Shown here one piece after another: positions 8,845 through 18,085 of a DNA stretch of 64,000 nucleotides; positions within the stretch are counted from its first letter, which is position 1; every line of letters begins with the position of its first letter. The translations under genes and the position numbers were made by a program. The notes under the pieces are model-generated. The model worked only from the letters and a program-made list of their open reading frames with translations. It was not told where the DNA came from and did not search any database. The DNA is from Candidatus Protochlamydia phocaeensis (GTDB taxonomy: Bacteria; Chlamydiota; Chlamydiia; Chlamydiales; Parachlamydiaceae). The stretch is from NCBI RefSeq assembly GCF_001545115.1, contig NZ_FCNU01000007.1:248001-312000 (forward strand). Direction: 5' to 3'.

Positions 8845-10110
8845 TTAAGGATAAATTTTATGTAATAAATCCGTCTGGATAGGAAAAATTGAAATGTAAT
8901 GATCCGAAGAATAAGTGAATTTAAAGACTCCCTTGTCGGAGATATCGATAGTAAAATCTTGATTAGACTTCCACTCGCCTTCTCTCTCATTTTCTTCTAA
9001 TGCTCTCTCTATATTTTCCTGTTGCTCATCCAAAAAGATATTCTTTTTGACATCGCTAAATTGTCTTTCTTCAAAATATTTATGAAAAATGGCGTTTCTT
9101 TCATCAACACCAAAGTAAATAACGCCATTATGATAATTTTGATTAAAATATAATTGGGCAATTAAGCCATATCCCCGATCGGTGGGAAACCCATAGATCT
9201 TGCAAATCTGAGGATCTTTTAATAATCGTTCTATTCCTGGAAGGAAATGCCTAGCCCGCTGCTCTAAGATTTGTTCATCCGTTAAATCGCGATAGCGTAA
9301 AATTTGCTTTCCCTCTGCATCATGATCGATAAAAAACCGAATTTCCCCTGGATTTTTCGTCTTCCATCTTCTAACACGCGAATATTCCGGACAATCCAAA
9401 CTAGGATGACACAATCTAATCGCCAGATTTGAATATTTAGCGACCTGGGCGGAAGAGGAAGGTTTATCTTCTCGATCAAGCAAAACAACAGCCTTAGAAT
9501 GAATTTGAGAAGGCGCTGGCGCCGAAGGCTTTTGCATTGTCTGTTGCTTGTTAGTTTTAGCTTGCTTTTTCTTAGCCTCTTTTTGCTGTCCTTTTTTATG
9601 GACGGCTTGCTCCTCTTTAATCAGCTTTTCCATCATTTGATCAGCCTTTTGAGCTTGGCTCATCTTAAAGGCTTCTTCTGTAATATCTTTAGGATGACAG
9701 CGACGCTCTTCTGCAGTAGAAAGCGTAGCTAAAAGATTTTTAATCCCTAGATTTAAATCTTGATCTAATTCTGCTTTTATCAAATTTGCGCTCTTTTTAC
9801 TGTAAAACCGCTTATGAATATTCCCCTTGGATTTTTCCTGCTGCCAAAATTTCTCAAACTGACGGGCTTCTTTCGCCGATAGATTTTCCGTTATTGACTC
9901 TTTAAATCCATTCAAGATTTGGCCTATGCAATTGCCGATTTCTTTTTCCCTAACTGCCTCAGGAGATAGAATAGAGTGAACGAGATTGGTGATAATTTTT
10001 TCATCCACTTGACCTAAAATAGGATTCTGTTTAGCTAACTCCCGGCCTTCCTTTTCTAAAAAAGGCATAAAAGTTTTTAAAAATGAATCCTTATCATTAT
10101 AAACGGTCAT
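8845..10110 (-). CDS. Unrecognised 421-residue protein, mixed charge, possible effector
   Basis: No family recognised. The ATG at 10110 has a good ribosome site (AAGGGGAAAATT before it). Residues 1-175 are helical and charged, followed by a Lys/Gln/Ala-rich and Pro/Ser-rich linker (about 175-215) and then a globular region of about 200 residues with aromatic patches such as IAQLYFNQNYHNGVIYFGV. The C-terminus, ISIFPIQTDLLHKIYP, looks like folded beta structure. It shares strand and AT-rich composition with the following gene (7390-8682), 160 bases downstream. A two-domain protein with a flexible linker is what can be seen. Confidence 0.6.
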   Translation of the reverse strand: MTVYNDKDSFLKTFMPFLEKEGRELAKQNPILGQVDEKIITNLVHSILSPEAVREKEIGNCIGQILNGFKESITENLSAKEARQFEKFWQQEKSKGNIHKRFYSKKSANLIKAELDQDLNLGIKNLLATLSTAEERRCHPKDITEEAFKMSQAQKADQMMEKLIKEEQAVHKKGQQKEAKKKQAKTNKQQTMQKPSAPAPSQIHSKAVVLLDREDKPSSSAQVAKYSNLAIRLCHPSLDCPEYSRVRRWKTKNPGEIRFFIDHDAEGKQILRYRDLTDEQILEQRARHFLPGIERLLKDPQICKIYGFPTDRGYGLIAQLYFNQNYHNGVIYFGVDERNAIFHKYFEERQFSDVKKNIFLDEQQENIERALEENEREGEWKSNQDFTIDISDKGVFKFTYSSDHYISIFPIQTDLLHKIYP

Positions 10111-10451
10111 AATTTTCCCCTTAAAAGCAATATTACAAAATCAAAACAAATATTAAATTAAATTACAAATTAACACACCAAAAATAAATACAAACATTCA
10201 TTAAAAAACCACAAAACAATAACATATTGTATTTATAAACAATTTTCAATTGTATAAAAAAGAGATAAAGAAATTAAAAATTTTAAGTGAATAGTGAATT
10301 AAGAGCGTCTAAAAGGGTATATTAAAAATGGGGCTTGAATGGCAGGAAGCTTTATCTCCTATTCATTCTTTACTCTTTATACCTGAGAAATTATAATTCT
10401 TTTCTTATTCCATTAAAAAAACAATTCTCGCCCTAATGATGAAGGAGCAGT
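10111..10451. other. Spacer before hisS
   Basis: About 340 bases of very AT-rich DNA between a minus-strand gene and hisS. I see no gene or strong hairpin. It probably carries the divergent promoters, but no convincing -35/-10 pair can be fixed by eye. Confidence 0.4.
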
Positions 10452-11864
10452 ATGAAATATCCCATTCCTCCCGGCGTTTTTGACATTCTCCCCCAAGACA
10501 GCCACGAGCCCTGGAAAAGCATGTATTTATGGTCATATGTCGAGCAGATCATTCGCGATACGGCCCGCGATTATGGCTATCAAGAAATTCGCACCCCTCT
10601 TTTTGAGCGTACAGAGCTTTTTCAGCGCAGTGTGGGAGAAACAACCGATATTGTCTCCAAGGAAATGTATACCTTTGAGGACAAAGGTGGACGCTCCATG
10701 TCTTTACGTCCGGAGGGCACAGCGCCGGCCATGCGGGCCTTTATCGAGCATCAGCTCTATACGACAGCACCTATTCACAAGCTGTTTTATATTGCTCCCA
10801 TGTTTCGCTATGAGCGAACGCAGGCAGGCAGGTACCGCCAGCATCATCAATTCGGAACAGAGGCGATTGGAAATGACTCACCCGAGCAGGATGCCGAGAT
10901 TATTGATTTGCTTTATACTCTTTATCAGCGCCTGGGATTAAAAAATTTAAGCTTAAATATTAATTCAATCGGCGATCCTGCCAGCCGCCAAGCGTTCAGG
11001 CAAGCCTTGAAAGATTATTTGCAGCCTCATTTATCCGCCCTGTCCCCCGACAGCCAAAACCGATTTGAGGTCAATCCTTTGCGCATTTTGGACTCCAAAG
11101 ATCCGCGCGATCGGGAGATTGTCGCCCACGCGCCTTCGATCTTAGATTTTTTAAGCGAAGAAGCCCGCGGACATTTTGAAGACCTAAAGAAATTGCTGGC
11201 TCAATTAAAGATCCCTTTTCAGGTCAATCCTCTGCTTGTGCGCGGCTTGGACTATTATAATAAGACCGTATTTGAAGTCGTCGCGGGCGAGCTAGGCGCG
11301 CAAAATAGCATTGGAGGAGGCGGACGTTACGATGGGCTTATTCAAACGCTTGGAGGCCCCGATCTCCCCTCAATTGGATTCGGAACGGGAATCGAGCGCA
11401 TTATTCAAACGATGATCAACCAAAAAGCGCCCCTTCCCAAACCCGAACATCCCATTCTCTTTTTGGTCGCTTTGGGGGATGAAGCCAAAAAGGTGTGTTT
11501 TAATTTGCTGCATCAATTGCGCCAGCAAGGCATTCCTTCTCAGTTAGACTTCAGTAGTAAAAAAGTCGGAAAAGCTCTGCAATACGCCGATCAAGTGGGA
11601 GCCACCTATGTTGCCGTGGTTGGGGATCAAGAAATCGAGCGTCAAGAACTTGACCTCAAAGAAATGGCAACAGGAAAAAAGACCAAAATAGCCTTTGAAG
11701 AGCTCATTCCAACGCTAAAATTGGAAAAACAAGGCCAAGCGTTTGTTCAACTATGGGAAGACTTATCGGCTCCGTTGGCAACAGAGCGTCAGAGCCAATT
11801 TTTCGCTGAAAAATTAAAAGTTTCTTTGGAACAGGCGAAGAATCTGATCGCTCCCCATTCCTGA
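10452..11864 (+). CDS. hisS: Histidyl-tRNA synthetase
   Basis: Charges tRNA-His with histidine. The 470-residue protein shows class II motifs: motif 2 in MFRYERTQAGRYRQHHQFG, the histidine-specific LVRGLDYYNKTVFEV, GGGGRYDGL, and motif 3 with GFGTGIERI. The C-terminal anticodon-binding domain (about 335-430) contains DFSSKKVGKALQYADQVGA. The start ATG follows GAAGGAGCAGT, a clear ribosome site. It is about 40 residues longer than the usual 430, the excess lying at the C-terminus after the anticodon domain. The next gene, aspS, begins 13 bases later, so the two are co-transcribed as in C. trachomatis (CT543-CT542). Confidence 0.97.
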   Translation: MKYPIPPGVFDILPQDSHEPWKSMYLWSYVEQIIRDTARDYGYQEIRTPLFERTELFQRSVGETTDIVSKEMYTFEDKGGRSMSLRPEGTAPAMRAFIEHQLYTTAPIHKLFYIAPMFRYERTQAGRYRQHHQFGTEAIGNDSPEQDAEIIDLLYTLYQRLGLKNLSLNINSIGDPASRQAFRQALKDYLQPHLSALSPDSQNRFEVNPLRILDSKDPRDREIVAHAPSILDFLSEEARGHFEDLKKLLAQLKIPFQVNPLLVRGLDYYNKTVFEVVAGELGAQNSIGGGGRYDGLIQTLGGPDLPSIGFGTGIERIIQTMINQKAPLPKPEHPILFLVALGDEAKKVCFNLLHQLRQQGIPSQLDFSSKKVGKALQYADQVGATYVAVVGDQEIERQELDLKEMATGKKTKIAFEELIPTLKLEKQGQAFVQLWEDLSAPLATERQSQFFAEKLKVSLEQAKNLIAPHS

Positions 11865-11876
11865 CAGCAACGAGAA

Positions 11877-13691
11877 ATGAATAAATATTTGGAAAAAATG
11901 CATATGTTTGATTATCGCAGAACCCACGACTGTGGGACTTTACGCAAAGAAGATATTGACTCCTCTGTTATCTTGTCTGGATGGGTCAATCGCAGGCGCG
12001 ATCATGGAGGGCTGATTTTTATTGACTTGCGCGACCGCTTTGGCCTTACCCAGCTCGTATTTGATCCGATCAAAAGTCCCTCTGCACACTTGGCAGCGGA
12101 AAAACTACGATCGGAATGGGTGATTTCCATTAAAGGCACAGTGATTCCTCGTCAAGAAGGAATGACAAACCCTAAATTGGCGACCGGAGAAATTGAAGTT
12201 CTCGTCAATGAAATTGAGATTTTATCTAAAGCTAAGACGCCTCCCTTTTCGATCAGCGATGACCTAATAGACGTCAACGAAGAATTAAGGCTCAAATACC
12301 GCTACCTGGATATCCGACGGGGGGATGTAGCGAAAAAGCTTATCGTCCGCCATCGGGCTATGCTTACAACTAGGCAATATTTGGATCAAAAAGGCTTTTT
12401 GGAAATTACCACCCCAATTTTAGGGAAGTCCACGCCAGAGGGAGCCCGCGATTACCTGGTCCCTTCACGCATTTATCCAGGGACCTTCTATGCCCTTCCC
12501 CAATCCCCTCAAATCTTTAAGCAATTGTTAATGGTAGCCGGCATGGACCGCTATTTTCAAATTGCCCCTTGCTTTAGGGATGAGGATTTAAGGGCAGATC
12601 GCCAGCCGGAGTTCACTCAGATTGACATGGAAATGAGTTTTGGAGTGCCTGAAGATTTGATGGCCATTATTGAAGGATTGATCAAAACCATTTTTAAAGC
12701 CTGTATCGGCCTGGACATTTCAACGCCTTTCCGACGCCTTCCTCATCAAATTTGTATGGAAAAATATGGAAGCGACCGCCCAGATCTCCGTTTTGGCATG
12801 GAACTGCATCGTTTGGATGAAATTGCAAGCCAATCGACGTTCTCTGTTTTTCTCGATCAGCTGCGCGAAGGCGGGATTGTCAAAGGCTTTTGCATCAAAG
12901 GGGGAGCCGACTTATCCCGCAAAGCCATTGATGAATATACAGAATTTGTCGGACGCCTTGGAATTAAAGGCTTGGCTTGGATGAAGCGGGCAGAAAGCGG
13001 GCTGAACTCAAGCATTGTAAAATTTTTTCCAGAACCCATCCAAGAGCGTCTCATTAAGGAAATGCAAATGGACGTTGGAGATCTTATCTTTATGATTGCC
13101 GACGCTCCTTCCCGAACCAACCAAGCGCTAGATCATCTGCGCCGTAAAGTCGCCCGCGACCGCAACCTAATCGATCCCAACCGCTATGAATTTTTATGGG
13201 TGACAGATTTTCCTTTATTCAGTTGGGATGAAGAGGCAAGACGCCTGCAAAGCGAACATCACCCGTTTACTTCTCCCAATCCGGAAGATATCCACTTGCT
13301 GGACAGCGAGCCTTTAAAAATGCGTTCATCCGGCTATGATATTGTTCTCAATGGCTATGAAATTGGCGGAGGATCCCAGCGTATCCACAACAGCGAGCTG
13401 CAGCAAAAGATTTTCGAATGCCTCAAACTCACTCCAGAAGAGTTGGAGAGTAAATTCGGCTTCTTTTTAGAAGCGTTAAGCTATGGTACGCCGCCTCACT
13501 TAGGGATTGCCCTTGGATTGGATCGTTTGGTCATGATTCTGACGCAGACGGAAAACATACGCGACGTCATAGCCTTTCCTAAGACACAGAAAGCGAGCGA
13601 TCTCATGCTGGAATGCCCATCGAAAGTGTCTAGCGAGCAGCTTAAAGAGTTAGAAATCCGCGTTCCTGACTCTCAATTTTCTTGGACTTAA
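11877..13691 (+). CDS. aspS: Aspartyl-tRNA synthetase, bacterial type
   Basis: Charges tRNA-Asp (possibly tRNA-Asn too, if the non-discriminating chlamydial type). An N-terminal OB anticodon domain (VILSGWVNRRRDHGGLIFI) is followed by class II motifs: FLEITTPILGKSTPEGARD, CFRDEDLRADRQPEFTQID, and the C-terminal GIALGLDRLVMIL. The bacterial GAD insert lies around residues 290-430. The first ATG gives an extra MNKYLEKMH; the internal ATG at 11904 (MFDYRRTHDCGTL) fits the usual family start better and may be the true one. Operon with hisS upstream and mip downstream. Confidence 0.96.
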   Translation: MNKYLEKMHMFDYRRTHDCGTLRKEDIDSSVILSGWVNRRRDHGGLIFIDLRDRFGLTQLVFDPIKSPSAHLAAEKLRSEWVISIKGTVIPRQEGMTNPKLATGEIEVLVNEIEILSKAKTPPFSISDDLIDVNEELRLKYRYLDIRRGDVAKKLIVRHRAMLTTRQYLDQKGFLEITTPILGKSTPEGARDYLVPSRIYPGTFYALPQSPQIFKQLLMVAGMDRYFQIAPCFRDEDLRADRQPEFTQIDMEMSFGVPEDLMAIIEGLIKTIFKACIGLDISTPFRRLPHQICMEKYGSDRPDLRFGMELHRLDEIASQSTFSVFLDQLREGGIVKGFCIKGGADLSRKAIDEYTEFVGRLGIKGLAWMKRAESGLNSSIVKFFPEPIQERLIKEMQMDVGDLIFMIADAPSRTNQALDHLRRKVARDRNLIDPNRYEFLWVTDFPLFSWDEEARRLQSEHHPFTSPNPEDIHLLDSEPLKMRSSGYDIVLNGYEIGGGSQRIHNSELQQKIFECLKLTPEELESKFGFFLEALSYGTPPHLGIALGLDRLVMILTQTENIRDVIAFPKTQKASDLMLECPSKVSSEQLKELEIRVPDSQFSWT

Positions 13692-13742
13692 TTATCGCGA
13701 TTGCCTACAGTAATGTTTCGTTTTCAAATGGAGGTCAACCCT

Positions 13743-14669
13743 ATGTTAAAAAAGACGCGATTAGTGACTTTAACAAGTCTTGGAATCCTGCTAGGATGTT
13801 GTTCACTGCAAGCACAAGACAGTGGCAATGCAACAGACAAATCCGAGAAGCGTGCGCAAGCGACAACAGAAAAAGCCGATAAATACGATCAAATCGATAT
13901 GAAAAAGTTATCCGAGGCTTTCGGACATTTTATTGGCCGTAACTTGCAATCCCCGGGCTTAAAATTCGATTTAGAAAGCATCATTAAAGGGATTCGTGAA
14001 GGCGCAGCTGGAGAGCCAGCCCCGCTTTCTGAAAAAGAATACGAAGAAATGATGACGGCAGTTCAAGAAAGAGCGTTTAAAGAAATGTCGGCTTCCAATC
14101 TGAAAGCGGCAAATGAATTCATGTCCAAAAACGCTCATGAGCAAGGTGTTAATGAGATTATTTCAGGCAAGCTTCAGTATAAAACTTTAAAAGAAGGATC
14201 TGGAGCAACTGTAGAGCCTCATTCTTCTCCAAAGATTCATTATACGGGCAAATACCAAGATGGCACTGTTTTTGGAACATCAGAAGAAATGGGTGGTCCA
14301 ATCACAATTCCTCTTGACCAGACCATTCCAGGCTTCAGCAAAGGGATTGTGGGAATGAAAGAAGGCGAAAAACGCCGTCTTTTTGTTCATCCTGACCTAG
14401 GCTATGGAACAACCGGCCAATTGCCTCCTAATGAACTTCTCATTTTTGATATTGAAGTCGTCAAAGCCAATTCTGATGATGCTAAGGCAAAATCTAAAAA
14501 TGCCGCATCTTTGAAAGGGCAAGAAGACCAAAATAGCAATAGCGATGAAGACGAAGAAGATGAACTCTATTTAGATGATGAAGATTTTGAGGATGAGCCT
14601 AAAGAGGCTGTAAAAAAAGACACCTCTGCCTCTACGACTCCTGCCCGCTCTTCTAATACAACTCGCTAA
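13743..14669 (+). CDS. mip: Mip-like FKBP-type peptidyl-prolyl isomerase, probable lipoprotein
   Basis: Accelerates proline isomerisation in exported proteins; chlamydial Mip is a surface/periplasmic lipoprotein. I chose the ATG at 13743 because GGAGG lies eight bases before it and the protein then opens with a lipoprotein signal (MLKKTRLVTLTSLGILLGCC, lipobox ending at Cys19). Residues about 45-145 match the Mip N-terminal dimerisation helices, and about 150-242 are the FKBP core (KIHYTGKYQDGTVFG, PGFSKGIVGMKEGEKRR, YGTTGQLPPNELLIFDIEV). An unusual acidic tail (DEDEEDELYLDDEDFEDE) follows the domain. It is the third gene of the hisS-aspS-mip run (CT543-CT541 order). Confidence 0.94.
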   Translation: MLKKTRLVTLTSLGILLGCCSLQAQDSGNATDKSEKRAQATTEKADKYDQIDMKKLSEAFGHFIGRNLQSPGLKFDLESIIKGIREGAAGEPAPLSEKEYEEMMTAVQERAFKEMSASNLKAANEFMSKNAHEQGVNEIISGKLQYKTLKEGSGATVEPHSSPKIHYTGKYQDGTVFGTSEEMGGPITIPLDQTIPGFSKGIVGMKEGEKRRLFVHPDLGYGTTGQLPPNELLIFDIEVVKANSDDAKAKSKNAASLKGQEDQNSNSDEDEEDELYLDDEDFEDEPKEAVKKDTSASTTPARSSNTTR

Positions 14670-14692
14670 TTCATCTCTTTCCGCACTAAGAC

Positions 14693-14720
14693 GCCCAAGA
14701 CTATCTTGGGCTCTTTTTTT
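14693..14720 (+). terminator. Intrinsic terminator after mip
   Basis: GCCCAAGA and TCTTGGGC form an 8-bp perfect stem with a 3-base loop, followed directly by a T-rich run (TCTTTTTTT). This is a textbook rho-independent terminator ending the hisS-aspS-mip transcript. Confidence 0.9.
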
Positions 14721-14780
14721 ATTAACCGCCCCTACTTTTATCGCCCACAAATGCATTAAAGCTGCAAAATTGAGTTTTTT

Positions 14781-15242
14781 ATGAAAATTATCTTGTACCA
14801 ACCTCAAATTCCGCAAAATGCCGGCAATATTGTGAGAACATGCGCAGTGACAGGATCTGACCTGATCATGGTCCGTCCGCTTGGTTTCAGCACACAAGAC
14901 CGCTGGCTAAAACGCGCAGGCTTGGACTATTGGGAAGGCGTTAAGGTGTCTTTCATTGATGACCTGCCCGCCTATTTATCTCAACAGAACGCCCCCTTTT
15001 ACTTTTTTTCAAGTAAAGCCACCAAGCTCTATAATTCCGTCTCTTATTCTCCCGATGCCCTCTTGATTTTCGGCTCGGAGACAACCGGTCTTCCAGCCTC
15101 TTTTTTTGAGACATGGCCCGATCGATTTGTTAAATTGCCCATGGTTCCCCATGCGCGCTGTTTAAACTTGGCCACTTCAGCCGGTATTGCCTTATATGAA
15201 GCCTGGCGCCAGCAAAACTTTCAGTTTGAAAGCGAATCTTAA
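14781..15242 (+). CDS. trmL: tRNA (cytidine/uridine-34-2'-O)-methyltransferase, SPOUT family
   Basis: Methylates the ribose of the wobble base in certain leucine tRNAs. The 153-residue protein begins with the family signature LYQPQIPQNAGNIVRTC and has the SPOUT knot motifs IFGSETTGLP and LNLATSAGIALYEAWRQ. The size is exact for TrmL/YibK, with no N-terminal extension. C. trachomatis has a SpoU-type gene at the same place (CT540, between mip and trxA). Confidence 0.93.
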   Translation: MKIILYQPQIPQNAGNIVRTCAVTGSDLIMVRPLGFSTQDRWLKRAGLDYWEGVKVSFIDDLPAYLSQQNAPFYFFSSKATKLYNSVSYSPDALLIFGSETTGLPASFFETWPDRFVKLPMVPHARCLNLATSAGIALYEAWRQQNFQFESES

Positions 15243-15275
15243 AGGTAATGGACACGGGGAGAGGATGCGGTTTTC

Positions 15276-15479
15276 CTAGCGTGAGAACAGATAGAAAAGA
15301 AGGGAAAGGATCAGGCTTAAAATAAGGCAACTGACCAGGGGAAAATAAAATTGAACATGCTCGCCCTTAATGACAATATCTCCGGGCATTTTACCAAAAA
15401 AGGGAATGGAAATTTTAAAGGTTATTAGCAATCCCGCTATAACGAAAATCAAACCGACGATGATCAACAACTTTCCCAT
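15276..15479 (-). CDS. Small DUF2905-type membrane protein
   Basis: 67 residues with two hydrophobic helices (about 4-24 and 46-65) and, between them, the conserved loop FFGKMPGDIVIKGEHVQFYFPL that defines the DUF2905 family. No function is known for the family. It lies between trmL (converging) and trxA, on the same strand as trxA. Confidence 0.85.
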   Translation of the reverse strand: MGKLLIIVGLIFVIAGLLITFKISIPFFGKMPGDIVIKGEHVQFYFPLVSCLILSLILSLLFYLFSR

Positions 15480-15521
15480 ACATCCTTCCCAAAAGGCCGA
15501 TTAGTCGAGAGTCTCTAATAA

Positions 15522-15585
15522 CCTAAGTGTGGAGTTTTTTTGTCCTTTCGACGCAGTCCAAAAGGCAAAAAACCTCCACGCTTAG
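15522..15585. repeat. Family-2 palindromic element, compact copy
   Basis: A near-perfect 64-base inverted repeat: CTAAGTGTGGAGTTTTTTTG on the left mirrors a right arm that reads in reverse complement GCTAAGCGTGGAGGTTTTTTG. The same arms (CTGAGTTTGGAG.., TTTTTTGCCCTTTGGACTG) recur at 54463-54541 and 54647-54804. T-runs on both strands could let it work as a bidirectional terminator between trxA and the DUF2905 gene. Confidence 0.65.
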
Positions 15586-15631
15586 CTTAATAAGCGGCAG
15601 TCCTTAGATGAAAATAGATTAAATTCTCTTT

Positions 15632-15691
15632 GTGCACTGTGCCTCTTTCGTCATTTCCTTAAAGGAAATGACTTTCAAGAGACACAACACA
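15632..15691. terminator. Long hairpin downstream of trxA
   Basis: The core stem GTCATTTCC / GGAAATGAC (loop TTAAA) is perfect and is extended outward by partly paired GTGCCTCTTTC and TTTCAAGAGACAC. It lies just past the trxA stop on the minus strand and probably terminates that transcript. Confidence 0.6.
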
Positions 15692-15719
15692 CTAGAGGGA
15701 AAATCAGGCGGGCGCGTGC

Positions 15720-16040
15720 TTAGCTAAACGATTGCACGAGGTTCAAAAGATAATCTAAATCTTTTACTCCTACGACTCTTTTGACTTCCTTGCCGTCTTT
15801 AAACAAAATTAAAGTGGGAACAGAAGTAATTTGCAAAGAGGCTGTTGTTTGCTGGGCCTGATCGATATCAAGCTTGGCAATGCAGGCTTTTCCTTGAACC
15901 ATTCCAGCCAATTGCTCGACAATGGGAGCGATCATGCGGCAAGGACCGCACCAAGTTGCATAAAAATCAACTAGGGTGACTCCCTTTTCGATCGTTTGCT
16001 GAAAATTGTCATCTGTCAAATGAGCTAACTTGTCTGCCAT
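15720..16040 (-). CDS. trxA: Thioredoxin
   Basis: General cytoplasmic disulfide reductase. The 106-residue single-domain protein has the active site WCGPC at residues 30-34, preceded by LVDFYAT, and the cis-proline motif ITSVPTLILFKDGKEV. Size and motifs match ordinary bacterial TrxA. The location near spoU and mip reproduces CT539-CT541. Confidence 0.97.
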   Translation of the reverse strand: MADKLAHLTDDNFQQTIEKGVTLVDFYATWCGPCRMIAPIVEQLAGMVQGKACIAKLDIDQAQQTTASLQITSVPTLILFKDGKEVKRVVGVKDLDYLLNLVQSFS

Positions 16041-16228
16041 AAAAACTCCAGTAATGAATTAAAGAAGAAAATAAGGCTTAATTATTGCCTTTCAATGGTT
16101 TTTTGGCTAGTAAATATCTTTAACCAATATAGAAAGGCAAAACGAATAAATTTCAATGAATCGAAGCTTGAAACAAACAATTAAATCTTTTATACTTATT
16201 GCTTTTATAAGCTTTTATGAGTTAAAAA

Positions 16229-17185
16229 ATGCCTGAAAAACCTATTTTCTTTGTTCTAGCCTATTATTATTTTACTCGAATTCCCGATCCTCATCAAGAA
16301 GTCTTAGCACATAAAGAATTTTTCAATAACCGCCAACTCACTTCGCGCATTTATATTTCAGAGCAAGGAATCAACGGGCAAATGAGCGGCATTCGCGAAG
16401 ATGCGGAAGCCTATATGCGCTGGATGCATGCCAATCCGCTCTTTGAGAAGGTCGTTTTTAAAATTCACACTCATCATGAGAACGTTTTTCCCAGACAAAC
16501 AATCAAATACCGTCCGCAATTAGTTGCTTTAGACGAGGAAGTCGACTTGGAAGAAACGGGAGAGCATGTATCTCCTGAAAAATGGAAAGAAATGCTTGAA
16601 AACGAGAAAAAGCCTCTTGTATTGGACGTTCGCAATGAATACGAATGGCAAGTCGGCCGCTTTGAAGGAGCCGAATGCCCGCCTTGCGAGACCTTCCGCG
16701 AATTCAAGCAATATGCAGAAGAACTCAAGGAAAAAGTAGATCCACAGTCCACTCCTGTCATGATGTATTGTACAGGAGGAATCCGCTGCGAACTTTATTC
16801 TTCTTTGCTTAGAAAGCAAGGCTTCAAAGATGTGTATCAGCTCGATGGCGGAATTATCAACTATGGGCTCAAACAAGGCAGCGATCATTGGCTTGGCAAA
16901 CTCTTCGTCTTTGATGACCGCTTAACCGTGCCAATTAGCGCAGATTCCACTCCTGTTATAGGCAAATGCCATCATTGCCAAACGCCTATCGAGGCCTACT
17001 ACAACTGTGCCAATATGGATTGCAATCATTTGTTCCTTTGCTGTCCCACCTGCTTGCAACACTATTCAGGATGCTGCCAGTCCTCCTGCCAAACAGCTCC
17101 TCGCGTTCGCCCCTATCATCAACAAGATGCCCATAAGCCATTCCGCAAATGGTATCATTACTTCAAAGAAACGCCGGCCAAGTAG
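16229..17185 (+). CDS. trhO: tRNA uridine(34) hydroxylase, rhodanese-related (UPF0176)
   Basis: Expected to hydroxylate wobble uridine to 5-hydroxyuridine using molecular oxygen. The 318-residue protein has the N-terminal UPF0176 region (ISEQGINGQMSG), a rhodanese domain (about 115-215) with the catalytic Cys181 in YCTGGIRCE, and a cysteine-rich C-terminal segment (CHHC, CANMDC, CCPTC, CCQSSC) that probably binds zinc. This layout is complete for the family. Confidence 0.92.
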   Translation: MPEKPIFFVLAYYYFTRIPDPHQEVLAHKEFFNNRQLTSRIYISEQGINGQMSGIREDAEAYMRWMHANPLFEKVVFKIHTHHENVFPRQTIKYRPQLVALDEEVDLEETGEHVSPEKWKEMLENEKKPLVLDVRNEYEWQVGRFEGAECPPCETFREFKQYAEELKEKVDPQSTPVMMYCTGGIRCELYSSLLRKQGFKDVYQLDGGIINYGLKQGSDHWLGKLFVFDDRLTVPISADSTPVIGKCHHCQTPIEAYYNCANMDCNHLFLCCPTCLQHYSGCCQSSCQTAPRVRPYHQQDAHKPFRKWYHYFKETPAK

Positions 17186-18085
17186 AGAACCTGTTTAGTT
17201 CGGAAGGATGGAAAAGTGAATTAAACTTAAAATTTTACTTTTCTTTCCTTCCCATCATTGAAGCCTTAAAAAAGCCCTAGCATAGGCTCGTATCCTCAGC
17301 TTTCTATTCGAAAGGGGAATTCACTCATCCCTTGCCTGCAAATGCCCCTATTTTATCCAGGCCGCTAATCCCCATTCAATGGCAGTCTTTATTGCCTTCA
17401 CAAGCCTTCTTTCATCTTGAACTCCCTAAGTCATTAAAAAAAATTTAAAATTTTCCGGTCAATAGATGGCAATCGCCAAAAAACCATTTATACGTGGCTA
17501 TGGGTTCATTTTCATCTTTTGCAAAAATTTAAAAAATTGTTTAAAAAAATCTCTTTATTTTATAGAAGACTTGACAAATATCTCTCACTTATGTCAAAAA
17601 TTTTTTTTAACATTAACCAATCCGCTTATGCCGATTGGCAAGCAAAAGCTAAAGACCCATCAAATTCGAAAGGAACCTGAAGAGGAAAGATCAAAAGGCG
17701 ACTTGAAATCTACAAGATAAGAAAATGAAGGGGCTTTATGGCAATTTTTATTTTCCCAAGATAGCAGGATTCCCTTTTATTTCCCTCTCATAGATCCAAA
17801 TTCAAACAAGAGGAATATCTTTTTCTACAATTTTCAAAATAACAATTTTGAAAACAGGATTAGAATGAATAGATTGCCCGATTACTTCTACTATCAAACT
17901 AGTAGAATAGTCTGTAATTAAATTTTAACCAAAAAAAACAATTACCAATCTAAAGCTCAATATTACAAACATTGCTTTGCAGTAAATTATTTTCAAATCA
18001 ATCGATTAATCATTAAAGCGATAACGACAGAATTATAAGCTTTCGTAGTTCAAGGAAAATTTAGAATTCAACAAGGGAGTAAGAC
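17186..18085. other. 900-base spacer after trhO
   Basis: Begins with a long hairpin (17202-17252) that likely ends trhO. A perfect small hairpin, TTCTACTA/TAGTAGAA, lies near 17886-17907. The rest is AT-rich. An 84-codon ORF at 17466-17720 has low-complexity Lys/Phe content and no ribosome site, so I do not call it. The bases before 18086 carry a good ribosome site for the next gene. Confidence 0.45.
17202..17252 (+). terminator. Hairpin downstream of trhO
   Basis: GGAAGGATGGAAAAGT pairs with ACTTTTCTTTCCTTCC (two mismatches) around an AT-rich loop, 17 bases after the trhO stop. The descending arm is pyrimidine-rich but not followed by a clean T-run. Confidence 0.5.

Noticed and set aside
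17466-17720. 84-codon ORF after trhO
   Set aside because: Composition follows the AT-rich DNA, no ribosome site, no recognisable motif.
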